Below are positions 11,152 to 20,745 of a DNA stretch of 64,000 nucleotides, piece after piece (the first letter of the stretch is position 1; each line of letters starts with the position of its first letter). This DNA comes from Kitasatospora sp. NBC_00374 (GTDB taxonomy: Bacteria > Actinomycetota > Actinomycetes > Streptomycetales > Streptomycetaceae). The notes under the pieces were generated by a model. That model was given only the letters and a program-made list of their open reading frames with translations, ran no database searches and was not told where the DNA came from. A program made the position numbers and the translations under genes. The stretch covers positions 2,480,001-2,544,000 of the forward strand of contig NZ_CP107964.1 in the NCBI RefSeq assembly GCF_041434935.1, written 5' to 3'.

Positions 11152-11922
11152 TCAGCGGACGGGGTGGCCAGCCTCCCGGAGGGCGTCCTTGACCTGGTCG
11201 ATCCGCAGGTCGCCGAAGTGGAAGACGCTGGCGGCGAGCACCGCGTCGGCGCCGGCCTCGACGGCCGGGGCGAAGTCGGCGAGCTTGCCCGCGCCGCCGG
11301 AGGCGATCACCGGGACGGTGACGGCCTTGCGGGCGGCCCGGATGATCTCCAGGTCGTAGCCGTCCTTGGTGCCGTCCGCGTCCATCGAGTTGAGCAGGAT
11401 CTCCCCCGCGCCCAGCTCGGCGGCGCGCACGGCCCACTCGATCGCGTCCATCCCGGTGCCGCGGCGGCCACCGTGCGTGGTCACCTCGAAGCCGGACCCG
11501 GTGACGGTGCCCTCGGGGCAGCGGCGGGCGTCCACCGAGAGCACCAGCACCTGGCGGCCGAACCGCTCGGCGATCTCGCGGACCAGTTCGGGTCGGGCGA
11601 TCGCGGCGGTGTTGACGCCGACCTTGTCCGCGCCGGCCCGCAGCAGCTTGTCGACGTCGTCCACGGTCCGCACGCCGCCGCCGACGGTGAGCGGGATGAA
11701 GACCTGCTCGGCGGTGCGCCGCACCACGTCGTAGGTGGTGGCCCGGTCGCCGGAGGAGGCGGTGATGTCGAGGAAGGTCAACTCGTCGGCGCCCTGGGCG
11801 TCGTAGAGCTTGGCGAGCTCGACCGGGTCGCCCGCGTCGCGCAGGTTCTGGAAGTTGACACCCTTGACGACCCGACCGGCGTCGACGTCCAGACAGGGGA
11901 TGACTCGTACGGCGAGGGTCAC
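11152..11922 (-). CDS. hisF: Imidazole glycerol phosphate synthase, cyclase subunit
   Basis: The 256-residue TIM barrel couples ammonia from HisH to PRFAR, giving imidazole glycerol phosphate and AICAR. The two catalytic aspartates are in IPCLDVD (Asp12) and LSVDARR (Asp131); phosphate-binding GGG and SGGAGK loops are intact. GTG start overlaps the TGA of ridA as GTGA. It is the promoter-distal gene of the his operon and ends in a strong terminator. Confidence 0.97.
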   Translation of the reverse strand: MTLAVRVIPCLDVDAGRVVKGVNFQNLRDAGDPVELAKLYDAQGADELTFLDITASSGDRATTYDVVRRTAEQVFIPLTVGGGVRTVDDVDKLLRAGADKVGVNTAAIARPELVREIAERFGRQVLVLSVDARRCPEGTVTGSGFEVTTHGGRRGTGMDAIEWAVRAAELGAGEILLNSMDADGTKDGYDLEIIRAARKAVTVPVIASGGAGKLADFAPAVEAGADAVLAASVFHFGDLRIDQVKDALREAGHPVR

Positions 11923-12353
11923 TGCTTGCCTTCCAAGGAGGTTGCCAGCCCGGGACGGTAGGCCTCGATCTCGATCTCGACCATCATCCGGGAGTCGATC
12001 AGGCCCTCCACCACGACCATGGTCGAGACCGGTCGGATCGTGTCGAAGAGCTGCTTGTGCGCCCGGCCTGCCTCGTCGCAGTCCCGTACGTGCGTGAGGT
12101 ACATCCGGGTGCGGACCACGTCGGCGGCCGAAAGGCCGTACTCCGCAAGGGCCTTGAACGCCACCTCGAAGGCGGCGAGGGTCTGCCGGTACGGGTCGCC
12201 CTCGTGGTGCACCATGCCGTTCTCGAACGCGGTGGTGCCCGCCACGAGGACGGTGTCCCCGACCGCGACGGCTCGGGAGAATCCGAACTGCTCCTCCCAG
12301 GGGGAGAATCCGGTCACTCGGTGCGATCGCGGCGCGGCCGGGGTCTCACTCAT
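11919..12353 (-). CDS. RidA family protein
   Basis: A 144-residue member of the RidA/YjgF/UK114 family, enamine/imine deaminases that protect PLP enzymes. Motifs include [16 protein letters not shown], the helix [13 protein letters not shown] and the C-terminal [11 protein letters not shown]. It lies between priA and hisF with overlaps of 4 nt at both ends (ATGA with priA, GTGA with hisF), so it is embedded in and cotranslated with the his operon. A role in scavenging reactive enamines from amino-acid metabolism is inferred. Confidence 0.85.
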   Translation of the reverse strand: MSETPAAPRSHRVTGFSPWEEQFGFSRAVAVGDTVLVAGTTAFENGMVHHEGDPYRQTLAAFEVAFKALAEYGLSAADVVRTRMYLTHVRDCDEAGRAHKQLFDTIRPVSTMVVVEGLIDSRMMVEIEIEAYRPGLATSLEGKQ

Positions 12354-13075
12354 CGGGACACTGCCTCCAGGGCCTCTTCGAGGGTGAACTTCTGCTCGTA
12401 GAGGGCCTTGCCCACAATCGAACCCTCGACACCTTCCGGGACGAGGGTCGCGATGGCGCGCAGGTCGTCGAGCGAGGAGACCCCGCCGGAGGCGACCACG
12501 GGCCGGTCGGTCGCGGCGCAGACGTTGCGCAGCAGCTCCAGGTTGGGGCCGGTCAGGGTGCCGTCGCGGTTGACGTCGGTGACCACGTAGCGGGCGCAGC
12601 CCTCGGAGTCGAGGCGGGCGAGGACCTCGTAGAGGTCGCCGCCGTCGCGGGTCCAGCCGCGGCCGCGCAGGGTGGTGCCGACCACGTCCAGGCCGACCGC
12701 GATCTTGTCACCGTGCTCGGCGATCACCTTGGCGACCCACTCCGGGGTCTCCAGGGCGGCGGTGCCGAGGTTGACCCGGGTGCAGCCGGTGGCGAGGGCG
12801 GCGGCCAGCGAGGCGTCGTCGCGGATGCCGCCGGAGAGCTCGACCTTGATGTCGAGGCGGCCGGTGACCTCGGCCAGCAGTTCGCGGTTGGAGCCGGTGC
12901 CGAAGGCGGCGTCCAGGTCGACCAGGTGCAGCCACTCGGCGCCGGCGTTCTGCCAGGCCAGGGCGGCGGCGAGCGGCTCGCCGAAGGAGGTCTCGGTGCC
13001 GGAGGCGCCCTTGACCAGTCGGACGGCCTGGCCGTCGCGGACGTCGACGGCGGGGAGGAGTTCGAGGCGGCTCAT
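12350..13075 (-). CDS. priA: Bifunctional HisA/TrpF isomerase PriA
   Basis: The 241-residue beta/alpha barrel isomerises ProFAR in histidine synthesis and, in actinobacteria, also phosphoribosyl anthranilate in tryptophan synthesis. Catalytic Asp11 (PAVDVRDG) and Asp130 (GLDVVG) match PriA numbering, and the Arg139/Trp141 pair in LRGRGWT is of the kind linked to dual specificity. No trpF occurs among the trp genes here, which fits a dual role. ATG at 13075; its TGA overlaps the ridA ATG. Confidence 0.93.
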   Translation of the reverse strand: MSRLELLPAVDVRDGQAVRLVKGASGTETSFGEPLAAALAWQNAGAEWLHLVDLDAAFGTGSNRELLAEVTGRLDIKVELSGGIRDDASLAAALATGCTRVNLGTAALETPEWVAKVIAEHGDKIAVGLDVVGTTLRGRGWTRDGGDLYEVLARLDSEGCARYVVTDVNRDGTLTGPNLELLRNVCAATDRPVVASGGVSSLDDLRAIATLVPEGVEGSIVGKALYEQKFTLEEALEAVSR

Positions 13076-13095
13076 CGGTAGGACAGGCTCCTGGC

Positions 13096-13731
13096 TCAGA
13101 GGGTGTTGACCCAGTTGGTCAGCAGGGCGGCGCCGGCGTCGCCGGACTTCTCGGGGTGGAACTGGGTGGCCCAGAGCGGGCCGTTCTCGACGGCCGCGAC
13201 GAACGGCTGCCCGTGCGTGGTCCAGCTGACCAGCGGAGCGGCGATGCTCTTGTTGGTCACCTGCAGCTCCCAGTTCCGCACGCCGTAGGAGTGCACGAAG
13301 TAGAAGCGGGTCTCGGGGTCGAGTCCGGCGAACAGCCGGCTGCCCTCGGGGACGTCCACGGTGTTCCAGCCCATGTGCGGGACGATCGGCGCGTCCAGCG
13401 GCTCGACCGTGCCGGGCCACTCGTCGCAGCCGGCGGTCTCGACACCGTGCTCGACGCCCCGCTCGAAGAGGATCTGCATGCCGACGCAGATGCCGAGCAC
13501 CGGGCGTCCGCCGGCCAGCCGGCGGCCGATGATCACGTCACCGCGGACCTCCTTCAGCCCGCGCATGCAGGCCTCGAAGGCGCCGACGCCGGGGACGAGC
13601 AGGCCGTCCGCGTTCAGCGCCGTCTGGAAGTCCGAGGTCACGGTGACGTTCGCGCCGGTGCGCTCGACGGCCCGCTGGGCGGAGCGCAGGTTGCCGGACC
13701 CGTAGTCCAGCACGACGACGTTCTTGGCCAT
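13096..13731 (-). CDS. hisH: Imidazole glycerol phosphate synthase, glutaminase subunit
   Basis: This 211-residue class I glutamine amidotransferase supplies ammonia to HisF. The catalytic triad is visible: Cys82 in GICVGMQ and His192/Glu194 in FHPEKSG. The oxyanion-strand PGVGAFEAC is also conserved. ATG at 13731 was chosen because it begins the canonical [14 protein letters not shown]; an upstream in-frame ATG would overlap the preceding small gene. It sits 20 nt upstream of priA in the operon. Confidence 0.96.
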   Translation of the reverse strand: MAKNVVVLDYGSGNLRSAQRAVERTGANVTVTSDFQTALNADGLLVPGVGAFEACMRGLKEVRGDVIIGRRLAGGRPVLGICVGMQILFERGVEHGVETAGCDEWPGTVEPLDAPIVPHMGWNTVDVPEGSRLFAGLDPETRFYFVHSYGVRNWELQVTNKSIAAPLVSWTTHGQPFVAAVENGPLWATQFHPEKSGDAGAALLTNWVNTL

Positions 13732-13756
13732 CAGGGTTCTTCGTCTCTTCCGGTCT

Positions 13757-13909
13757 CTAGAGGCGCATGACGCCGGAGGCGAGGCACAGCACGGCACCGA
13801 TCGCGAGGACCGCGATCAGGCTCCTGGACTGCTTCTGCTTCCAGAACGAGTACACGCCGCCGGACAGGAAGAGCCCGGCGATGATCAGCAGTGTTGCGGA
13901 CTTGCTCAC
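13757..13909 (-). CDS. Small membrane protein within the his operon
   Basis: A 50-residue protein with two transmembrane helices (about 5-21 and 30-47) separated by a short basic loop FWKQKQSRS. Its GTG start (13909) overlaps the TGA of hisB as GTGA, and hisH follows 25 nt later, so it is translated as part of the operon. The reading frame has normal GC-rich third positions. No family function is known to me; it could be a membrane tether or simply a hitch-hiker. Confidence 0.75.
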   Translation of the reverse strand: MSKSATLLIIAGLFLSGGVYSFWKQKQSRSLIAVLAIGAVLCLASGVMRL

Positions 13910-14499
13910 AGCGCACCCTTGGTCGAGGGGAGGATGCCCTCCGCGCGCGGGTCGCGCTCGGAGGCGTAGCGCAGGGCACGCGCGAGGGCCTTGAACTGGC
14001 ACTCGACGATGTGGTGCGCGTTGCGACCGTACGGGACGTGCACGTGCAGGGCCACCTGCGCCTGGGCGACGAACGACTCCAGGATGTGCCGGGTCATCGT
14101 GGTGTCGTAGCTGCCGATCATCGGCGCCATGGACTCGGGCTCGGTGTGCACCAGGTACGGACGGCCGGAGAGGTCCACGGTGACCTGGGCGAGCGACTCG
14201 TCCAGCGGCACGGTGCAGTTGCCGAAGCGGTAGATGCCGATCTTGTCGCCGAGCGCCTGCCTGAAGGCGGCGCCGAGCGCGAGGGCGGTGTCCTCGATGG
14301 TGTGGTGGGTGTCGATGTGCAGGTCGCCGTCGGTCTTCACGGTGAGGTCGAAGAGGCCGTGGCGGCCGAGCTGGTCGAGCATGTGGTCGTAGAACCCGAC
14401 GCCCGTGGAGATGTCGGTCTTGCCGGTGCCGTCGAGGTCGATCTCGACCAGGACCGAGGTCTCCTTGGTGGTGCGCTCAACGCGGCCGGTACGGGACAT
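13906..14499 (-). CDS. hisB: Imidazoleglycerol-phosphate dehydratase
   Basis: The 197-residue manganese enzyme dehydrates imidazole glycerol phosphate to imidazole acetol phosphate. The duplicated metal-binding motifs are visible: GFYDHMLDQLGRH, DTHHTIED and the C-terminal GRNAHHIVE. It is the monofunctional form with no phosphatase domain, as normal outside Gammaproteobacteria. ATG at 14499 lies 5 nt after the hisC stop, and an AAGGAG within the hisC end serves as ribosome-binding site. Confidence 0.97.
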   Translation of the reverse strand: MSRTGRVERTTKETSVLVEIDLDGTGKTDISTGVGFYDHMLDQLGRHGLFDLTVKTDGDLHIDTHHTIEDTALALGAAFRQALGDKIGIYRFGNCTVPLDESLAQVTVDLSGRPYLVHTEPESMAPMIGSYDTTMTRHILESFVAQAQVALHVHVPYGRNAHHIVECQFKALARALRYASERDPRAEGILPSTKGAL

Positions 14500-14504
14500 G
14501 CGGG

Positions 14505-15602
14505 TTACAGCTCCTTGATGGAATAGCGGACGGCGTCGAGGAAGGCGTCGTTCTCCGCGGGGGTGCCGGCGGTGACGCGCAGCCATCCGGGGACCCCGTT
14601 GTCCCGGACCAGGACGCCCCGGTCGAGGATCGACTGCCAGACCGCGTGGGTGTCGTCGAAGCGGCCGAACTGGATGAAGTTGGCGTCGGAGTCGGTGACG
14701 TCGAGGCCGAGCCCGCGCAGCGCGTCGACCAGCCGGTCGCGCTCGGCCTTCAGCTGCTCGACGTAGCCGAGCAGGGTGTCGGTGTGCTCCAGGCAGGCCA
14801 GTGCGGTGGCCTGGGTGACGGCCGACAGGTGGTACGGCAGCCGGACCAGCTGGACGGCGTCGACCACGGCCGCGTCGGCCGCCAGGTAGCCGAGCCGCAG
14901 GCCGGCCGCGCCGAAGGCCTTGGACATGGTGCGGGTGACCACCAGGTTGGGGCGGCCCGCCAGCAGCGGCAGCAGCGAGGCGCGGTGCGAGAACTCGACG
15001 TACGCCTCGTCCACGATCACCAGGCTCGGCCCGGCGGCCTGCGCGGCCTCGTACAGCGCGAGCACCGTGTCGGCGGCGACGGCGGTGCCGGTCGGGTTGT
15101 TCGGCGAGCAGACGAAGACCACGTTCGGCCTGCGCTCGGCGATGGCCCGGGTGGCCGCGTCGAGGTCGATGGTGAAGTCCGGGTTGCGCGGCCCGGAGAT
15201 CCACTCGGTGCCGGTGCCGCGGGAGATCAGCGCGTGCATCGAGTACGAGGGCTCGAAGCCGATCGCCGTCCGGCCCGGGCCGCCGAAGGTCTGCAGCAGC
15301 TGCTGGAGGACCTCGTTGGAGCCGTTGGCCGCCCAGACCTGCTCGCGGGTGCGGGCGAAGCCGGTGGTGCGGGTCAGGTAGGCGGCCAGGCCCTCGCGCA
15401 GCTCGACCGCGTCCCGGTCCGGGTAGCGGTTGAGCCCGCGGGCGGCCTCGGCGACCCGCTCGGCGATCCGGGCCACCAGCGGCTCGGGCAGCGGGTACGG
15501 GTTCTCGTTGGTGTTGAGCTGCACGGGGACGTCCAGCTGCGGTGCGCCGTACGGGGACTGGCCGCGCAGCTCGTCCCGGATGGGGAGATCGTTCAGGTTC
15601 AC
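14505..15602 (-). CDS. hisC: Histidinol-phosphate aminotransferase
   Basis: The 365-residue class I/II PLP aminotransferase converts imidazole acetol phosphate to histidinol phosphate. The substrate-binding [11 protein letters not shown], the cofactor-contacting [10 protein letters not shown] and the Schiff-base lysine in [17 protein letters not shown] are present. GTG at 15602 overlaps the hisD TGA by four bases; starting there yields the expected [15 protein letters not shown]-terminus. Confidence 0.97.
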   Translation of the reverse strand: MNLNDLPIRDELRGQSPYGAPQLDVPVQLNTNENPYPLPEPLVARIAERVAEAARGLNRYPDRDAVELREGLAAYLTRTTGFARTREQVWAANGSNEVLQQLLQTFGGPGRTAIGFEPSYSMHALISRGTGTEWISGPRNPDFTIDLDAATRAIAERRPNVVFVCSPNNPTGTAVAADTVLALYEAAQAAGPSLVIVDEAYVEFSHRASLLPLLAGRPNLVVTRTMSKAFGAAGLRLGYLAADAAVVDAVQLVRLPYHLSAVTQATALACLEHTDTLLGYVEQLKAERDRLVDALRGLGLDVTDSDANFIQFGRFDDTHAVWQSILDRGVLVRDNGVPGWLRVTAGTPAENDAFLDAVRYSIKEL

Positions 15603-16906
15603 GTACCGGGTACCGTCCAGTCGAAGCGGGCCTTGATCGCGTCGCCGTGGCCGGGCAGGTCCTCCGCCTCGGCCAGGTTGACCACGTGCGCGGCGACGTC
15701 GGCGAGCGCCTCGCGGGAGTAGTCCACGACGTGGATGCCGCGCAGGAAGGACTGCACCGACAGGCCGGAGGAGTGACAGGCGCAGCCGCCGGTCGGCAGC
15801 ACGTGGTTGGATCCGGCCGCGTAGTCGCCGAGCGAGACCGGCGAGTGGGGGCCGATGAAGATCGCACCGGCGTTGCGCACCCGGGCGGCGACCGCGCGGG
15901 CGTCGCGGGTCTGGATCTCCAGGTGCTCGGCGGCGTAGGCGTTCACCACCGCGAGGCCCTGCTCCAGGTCGTCGACCAGCACGATGCCGGACTGCCGGCC
16001 GCCGAGCGCCTCGGTGACCCGCTCGCGGTGCTTGGTGGTGGCGACCTGCGCCGCCAGCTCGGCCTCGACGGCCTCGGCCAGCGCGAGCGAGTCGGTGACC
16101 AGCACCGAGGCGGCCATCGGGTCGTGCTCGGCCTGGCTGATCAGGTCGGCGGCCACGTCGCGGGGGGCGGCGGTGTCGTCGGCGAGGACGGCGATCTCGG
16201 TCGGGCCGGCCTCGGCGTCGATCCCGATCCGGCCCTTGAGCAGGCGCTTCGCGGCGGCCACGTAGATGTTGCCCGGGCCGGTGACCAGGTTGACCGGCGC
16301 GCACTCCTCGGTGCCGTAGGCGAACATCGCGATCGCCTGGGCGCCGCCGGCCGCGTACACCTCGGTGACGCCGAGCAGCGCGCAGGCCGCCAGGATGGTC
16401 GGGTGGACGCTCCCGCCGAAGTCCCTCTGCGGCGGCGAGGTGACCGCGATGCCCGCGACCCCGGCCTCCTGGGCCGGCACCACGTTCATCACCACGGAGG
16501 ACGGGTAGACGGCCAGGCCGCCCGGCACGTACAGGCCGACCCGGTCGACCGGCACCCAGCGCTCGGAGACCGTGCCGCCCGGCACCACCTGGGTGGTGTG
16601 GTCGGTGCGGCGCTGCTCGCGGTGGACCAGGCGGGCGCGGCGGATCGACTCCTCCAGCGCGGCCCGGACCTTCGGGTCCAGCGCCTCCAGGGCGGCGTCG
16701 ATCCGCTCCGGGGCGACCCGGGTGCTCTCCAGCTTCACGCCGTCGAACCGCTCGGTGATCTCGATCAGCGCCGCGACCCCGCGATGGCGTACGTCCTCGC
16801 AGATCGGCCGCACCTTCTCCAGGGCGGCTTCCACGTCGAACTCGGCACGGGGCAGCACGTCGCGCAGGTCCGAGGAGGAGCCGCGCAGGTCGATTCGAGA
16901 GATCAC
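15599..16906 (-). CDS. hisD: Histidinol dehydrogenase
   Basis: The 435-residue zinc enzyme oxidises histidinol twice with NAD to histidine. Zinc/substrate ligands are seen in ISQAEHDP, and the catalytic Glu-His pair in YAAEHLEI. Further family blocks are [15 protein letters not shown] and GPGNIYV. The GTG start at 16906 has no Shine-Dalgarno but has TACACT 7 nt upstream, so the his operon mRNA is probably leaderless. It is the first gene of hisD-C-B-orf50-H-priA-ridA-hisF. Confidence 0.97.
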   Translation of the reverse strand: MISRIDLRGSSSDLRDVLPRAEFDVEAALEKVRPICEDVRHRGVAALIEITERFDGVKLESTRVAPERIDAALEALDPKVRAALEESIRRARLVHREQRRTDHTTQVVPGGTVSERWVPVDRVGLYVPGGLAVYPSSVVMNVVPAQEAGVAGIAVTSPPQRDFGGSVHPTILAACALLGVTEVYAAGGAQAIAMFAYGTEECAPVNLVTGPGNIYVAAAKRLLKGRIGIDAEAGPTEIAVLADDTAAPRDVAADLISQAEHDPMAASVLVTDSLALAEAVEAELAAQVATTKHRERVTEALGGRQSGIVLVDDLEQGLAVVNAYAAEHLEIQTRDARAVAARVRNAGAIFIGPHSPVSLGDYAAGSNHVLPTGGCACHSSGLSVQSFLRGIHVVDYSREALADVAAHVVNLAEAEDLPGHGDAIKARFDWTVPGT

Positions 16907-16913
16907 AGGGCCA

Positions 16914-16919
16914 AGTGTA
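16914..16919 (-). promoter_or_regulatory. -10 box of the his operon (leaderless)
   Basis: TACACT read on the minus strand, 7 nt before the hisD GTG. The upstream 95 bp to the divergent gene is AT-richer than its surroundings, as expected for a promoter region. Confidence 0.55.
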
Positions 16920-17001
16920 GGGAGTGGCCGAAATCGACGGTCGCGCATTTCAGTCCGTGATACGAAAGCCGAGACGATTCGCGATCTTCGGGGGAGACGG
17001 C

Positions 17002-18579
17002 GTGGAGCACGCACCGGGCGACTGGACGCCGACCGAGCAACGGCTGTGGCAGGCCTTCCGGCAGGGCAGCGTGCACGACCTGCGGGTCGGTGACGACACC
17101 CTCGACGACGCGGCCGGCCCGGCGGTCTGGGGCCCCTCCCGCACGATCCGTTCCGAGGTGATCGCCAAGCTGCTGCTCGCCGGTCCGGAGCCGTCCCCCG
17201 GGCGGGTCGCCTCGCTCAGACTGAGCGGCGCCCTGATCACCGGCCCGCTGGTGCTGGCCGGCGCGGACATCCGGCACTACGTCGAGCTGCACCAGTGCCG
17301 GTTCGAGCGCAATGTGCTGATCTCCGAGGCGCGGGCCGGCACGATACGGCTGATCAGCTGCCTGATACCCCGGCTGGAAGCCTCCCGGCTGGCCACCGAG
17401 GGCGATCTGCACCTGGCCCGCTGCCACCTCCCGCAGGGCCTGCGGCTCACCGACGCCAAGATCGGCACCGACCTGCTGCTCAACCAGGCCGTCATCGGCG
17501 CCGACCGGCACGGCCGGGCACTGTCCGGCGAGGGCCTCACCGTCAGCCAGGACCTGGAGGCCGACCGGATCACCGCCCACGGCGAGGTCAGCCTGCGCTC
17601 CGCCCGGATCGGCGGCCGGCTCTCACTGCGCGGCGCCCAGCTGCACGCCGCCGCGGACGACCGCAACTGCCTCAACCTGGCCCACATCACCGTCGGACAC
17701 ACCCTCTACCTCGGCGGGTCCCTGGACGGCGGCTGGGCCGACTCCCGGACCATCTACGCCGACGGGTACGGCGCACCCGTCCCGCCCGGCGCGGCCAGCA
17801 CCCCGCTGCGGGCCTTCGGCGGCGTCCGGCTGGTCGACGGCCGGTTCGAGAACGCCTGCCTGATCACCAACGCCGAGTTCCACCTCTCCGAGCTGCAGGA
17901 GCTCTCCCTGCGCCGGATCCAGACCCCGGAACTGCGGATCACCTGCCCCACCCCGCCCCGCGGCAAGGTCTCGCTCTCCCGCGCCCGGGTCGGCAACCTG
18001 GTGGACTCGCCCGAGAGCTGGCCGCGCAACGGCCTGGTCGGGCTCACCGGCTTCACCTACGACTCGCTGCGCCCGGACCGACCCTTCACCGTCCGGCAGC
18101 GGATCGCCTGGCTGGAGAACGCCCTCGCCGAGTACCGCCCCGAGCCGTACGAACAGCTGGCCGCCGCGCTGCGCCGCGACGGCCGGGACGAGGACGCCCG
18201 CGAGGTGCAGTACGCCAAACAGCGCCGCCGCCGGGCCGCCCTGCCGCTGCCTGGCCGGCTCTGGGGCGTGCTGCAGGACTTCGCGGTCGGCTACGGCTAC
18301 CGGCCCGGGCGGGCCGCGCTGTGGCTGGTCCTGGCCTGGGGCCTGGGCACCGCGTACTTCTCCGAGCACCCGCCGCCGGCGCTGAAGGCCGACGAGGCAC
18401 CCGTCTGGAACGCCCCGCTGTACGCGCTCAGCAAGGTGATCCCGGTGGTCGACCTCGGGCAGGGCGGCTGGAACCCCGACCGGACCGGGCAGTGGGTGGC
18501 GGCCGCCCTGGTGATCACCGGCTGGGTGCTCGCCACCACGGTGGTCACCGCCGCGACCCGGCTGCTCCAGCGCGGCTGA
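17002..18579 (+). CDS. Beta-helix (pentapeptide-like) repeat protein with C-terminal membrane helices
   Basis: A 525-residue protein. After an N-terminal helical segment, residues about 55-330 consist of short repeats of the type [17 protein letters not shown]...L.L..A.IG..L.L..A that suggest a right-handed beta-helix of about 20-residue coils. Residues about 370-435 are polar and helical ([31 protein letters not shown]), followed by two membrane segments (about 450-470 and 500-520). Homologues are often labelled 'membrane-associated oxidoreductase', but I see no cofactor motif supporting that. GTG at 17002 has GGGGGAG 5-6 nt ahead; the longer start at 16924 would overlap the hisD promoter. 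Confidence 0.65.
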   Translation: MEHAPGDWTPTEQRLWQAFRQGSVHDLRVGDDTLDDAAGPAVWGPSRTIRSEVIAKLLLAGPEPSPGRVASLRLSGALITGPLVLAGADIRHYVELHQCRFERNVLISEARAGTIRLISCLIPRLEASRLATEGDLHLARCHLPQGLRLTDAKIGTDLLLNQAVIGADRHGRALSGEGLTVSQDLEADRITAHGEVSLRSARIGGRLSLRGAQLHAAADDRNCLNLAHITVGHTLYLGGSLDGGWADSRTIYADGYGAPVPPGAASTPLRAFGGVRLVDGRFENACLITNAEFHLSELQELSLRRIQTPELRITCPTPPRGKVSLSRARVGNLVDSPESWPRNGLVGLTGFTYDSLRPDRPFTVRQRIAWLENALAEYRPEPYEQLAAALRRDGRDEDAREVQYAKQRRRRAALPLPGRLWGVLQDFAVGYGYRPGRAALWLVLAWGLGTAYFSEHPPPALKADEAPVWNAPLYALSKVIPVVDLGQGGWNPDRTGQWVAAALVITGWVLATTVVTAATRLLQRG

Positions 18580-18660
18580 GGCCTGCGGCGCGGGCGCGCG
18601 GCCGGGCCGATCCGGGGACTCTCCGGGAAAAGGGCGGGGCGCGGGCGGCGGCGCGGCAAC

Positions 18661-18666
18661 TACGCT
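18661..18666 (+). promoter_or_regulatory. -10 box of leaderless LON-domain gene
   Basis: TACGCT lies 7 nt before the GTG at 18674, and no Shine-Dalgarno is present. Confidence 0.5.
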
Positions 18667-18673
18667 GTGCGCC

Positions 18674-19402
18674 GTGACTGAACGGCTGCCGCTCTTCCCG
18701 CTCAACACGGTCCTCTATCCGGGACTGGTGCTGCCCCTGCACGTCTTCGAGGAGCGCTACCGCCGGCTCGTGGCCGACCTCCAGGACCAACCGGAGGACC
18801 GGCCGCGCCGCTTCGGGGTGGTCGCGATCCGGGACGGCCGCGAGGTGGCCCCGGTCCGCGAGAGCGAGGAACCCGCGGGGCCGCTGGACGGCCTGGGCAC
18901 CGTCACCGGTGACCCGCTGGAGGCGATCCACGCCGTCGGCTGCGTCGCCGACATCAGCTCCCTGCGCGAGCAGCCCGGCGGCCGGTTCGAGCTGCTGGTC
19001 ACCGGCACCACCCGGTTCCGGCTGCGCTCGGTGGAGACCGGCGGCCCGTACCTGGTCGGCGAGGCCGAGACGGTGCCCGAGCAGCCGGGCGAGGGCGCCG
19101 GCGCGCTCGCGGCCGGGGTGGTCCGGGCCTTCCGCGCGTACCAGAAGCGGCTGGCCGGCGCCCGCGAGGCCAGCCTGGCCGGCGAGCAGGACCTGCCGGG
19201 CGACCCGCAGGTGCTGTCCTACCTGGTCGCGGCCGCCGCCGTGCTGCCCGCGCCGGTCAAACAGCAGCTGCTGGCCTGCCCCGACAACGCCGGGCGCCTC
19301 GCGCTCGAACTGGAGCTGCTGCGCCGCGAGACGGCCCTGCTGGCCCAGCTCCCCTCACTGCCGGCCGTGGACCTGACCCGGCAGGCGTTCAGCCCGAACT
19401 GA
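18674..19402 (+). CDS. LON-substrate-binding-domain protein
   Basis: The 242-residue protein is only the N-terminal substrate-recognition domain of Lon (LPLFPLNTVLYPGLVLPLHVFEERYRRL; GVVAIRDGREV; GRFELLVTGTTRFRL) and lacks the AAA and protease domains. The C-terminal half is helical (ALELELLRRETALLAQL). Stand-alone LON proteins are widespread and their role is not settled; they may act as adaptors. It is probably leaderless and is followed 16 nt later by ybaK, suggesting an operon. Confidence 0.85.
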   Translation: MTERLPLFPLNTVLYPGLVLPLHVFEERYRRLVADLQDQPEDRPRRFGVVAIRDGREVAPVRESEEPAGPLDGLGTVTGDPLEAIHAVGCVADISSLREQPGGRFELLVTGTTRFRLRSVETGGPYLVGEAETVPEQPGEGAGALAAGVVRAFRAYQKRLAGAREASLAGEQDLPGDPQVLSYLVAAAAVLPAPVKQQLLACPDNAGRLALELELLRRETALLAQLPSLPAVDLTRQAFSPN

Positions 19403-19418
19403 CCCAGGAAGGAGTCCG

Positions 19419-19913
19419 ATGGCCAGGAAGCCGAGGAAGGGCGGCCAGGGCACACCCGCGACGGTGGCGCTGGAGGCCGCCGGGGTGCCCTTCACCGTGC
19501 ACGCGTACGAGCACGACCCGGCCGCCGACACGTACGGCGGCGAGGCCGTCGAGGCCCTGGGGATCCCCGCCGGGCGGGTGTTCAAGACCCTGGTCGCCGA
19601 CGTCGACGGCGCGCTCACGGTCGGCGTCGTCCCGGTCTCCGGGAAGCTGGATCTCAAGGCGCTGGCCGCCGCCGTCGGCGGCAAGCGGGCCGCGATGGCG
19701 GACTTGGCCGCCGCCGAGCGCAGCAGCGGCTACGTGCGGGGCGGGATCTCACCGCTCGGCCAGCGCCGGCCGCTGCCCACCGTGCTGGACCACAGCGCGC
19801 TGGACCACCCGACCGTGTTCGTCTCGGCCGGCCGGCGCGGCCTGGAGGTCGAACTGGCCCCGGCCGACCTGGTGACGCTCACCTCCGCCCGGACGGCCCC
19901 GATCGGCCGCTGA
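19419..19913 (+). CDS. ybaK: Cys-tRNA(Pro)/Cys-tRNA(Cys) deacylase YbaK
   Basis: A 164-residue protein of the YbaK/EbsC editing family, which hydrolyses cysteine misattached to tRNA(Pro). Typical features are the N-terminal TPATVALEAAGVPFTVHAYEHDP, VFKTLVADVDGALTVGVVPVSGKLDLKALAAAVGGKRAAMAD, and the GGISPLGQRRPLPTVLD block. The family lysine lies in VFKTL. ATG has AAGGAG 5 nt upstream. It lies close behind the LON-domain gene. Confidence 0.92.
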   Translation: MARKPRKGGQGTPATVALEAAGVPFTVHAYEHDPAADTYGGEAVEALGIPAGRVFKTLVADVDGALTVGVVPVSGKLDLKALAAAVGGKRAAMADLAAAERSSGYVRGGISPLGQRRPLPTVLDHSALDHPTVFVSAGRRGLEVELAPADLVTLTSARTAPIGR

Positions 19914-19918
19914 GCCTG

Positions 19919-19948
19919 CGCTGCTACTCGGGGCGCTGCTACTCGGGG
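19919..19948. repeat. Perfect 15-bp tandem duplication
   Basis: Two adjoining copies of cgctgctactcgggg. The duplication includes the stop codon of the minus-strand DUF2567-like gene, so the gene has a second in-frame stop just behind the first. Confidence 0.8.
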
Positions 19949-20700
19949 CGGGGGAAGTCCTGCGGCGGGGTCTGCGGCTGCGGGGTCTGCGCCTGCGGGC
20001 CCGGCTGCTGCGGACCCTGCTGCGGCGCGGCCGCCCCGCCCGCCCGGTGGCGGCCCTCCGGCGCCGACCACTGCGGACCGAAGGCCCAGTACGGCGGCGG
20101 CTCCTCCTCGCGCTTGCCGAACGCGGCCGACAGGGCCAGCAGCAGCACCATCGCCGTCAGCGGCCAGACCAGCAGCGCGCCGTGCGCCCCGAGCTCCAGC
20201 GGCGCGCTGAACGTACCGCCGTCACCGACCTGCCGGGCATGTGCGCGCAGGTCGGCCGTCGGGCCGAGCGCGGCACCGAGCTGCCAGGCGGCCAGCGAAC
20301 CGGCCAGACCGCCGAGCGCGAGCCCGACCGCGACCGCGATCCCGCCGCCACGGCCGCGGGTGAGCAGGAAGGCGGTGACGGCACTGAGCACACCCGCCCC
20401 CAGCCCGAGCAGGGCGAGGACGGCGTCCGCCCCGGCCCGCTGCTCGCCCTCGGGGTCCATGTAGAGGATCTGGTTGCCGCTGACCTGGAACATCACCCTG
20501 GGCGCCAGCCAGAACCAGAGCAGCCCGACCAGCACGCCGAGCAGCGCGCAGGCCAGGCCCGTCAGCGCGCCGATCCGCAGCTCGGGCAGGAACGCCGGCC
20601 TGGTGCGCTCGGCCGGGAGATCGACGGTCGGCGGGGCGTACGGGTCCCGGTCGGGCCCGGGCCCGGCCGCGGCACCCGCAGGTGTGTTCGGTACGGTCAC
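19939..20700 (-). CDS. DUF2567-like integral membrane protein
   Basis: A 253-residue protein with a Pro-rich cytosolic N-terminus, four hydrophobic helices (about 45-67, 90-115, 120-140 and 175-195) and a long Gln/Pro-rich tail (PQQGPQQPGPQ...). The segment ELRIGALTGLACALLGVLVGLLWFWLAPRV resembles the actinobacterial DUF2567 family. No catalytic motif is seen; function unknown. GTG start at 20700. It is convergent with ybaK and lies immediately downstream of an ABC transporter operon. Confidence 0.6.
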   Translation of the reverse strand: MTVPNTPAGAAAGPGPDRDPYAPPTVDLPAERTRPAFLPELRIGALTGLACALLGVLVGLLWFWLAPRVMFQVSGNQILYMDPEGEQRAGADAVLALLGLGAGVLSAVTAFLLTRGRGGGIAVAVGLALGGLAGSLAAWQLGAALGPTADLRAHARQVGDGGTFSAPLELGAHGALLVWPLTAMVLLLALSAAFGKREEEPPPYWAFGPQWSAPEGRHRAGGAAAPQQGPQQPGPQAQTPQPQTPPQDFPRPE

Positions 20701-20745
20701 CCGTCCATCGTTTCACGCCCCGGGCGCGCGGGTCCGGTCAGCCCG

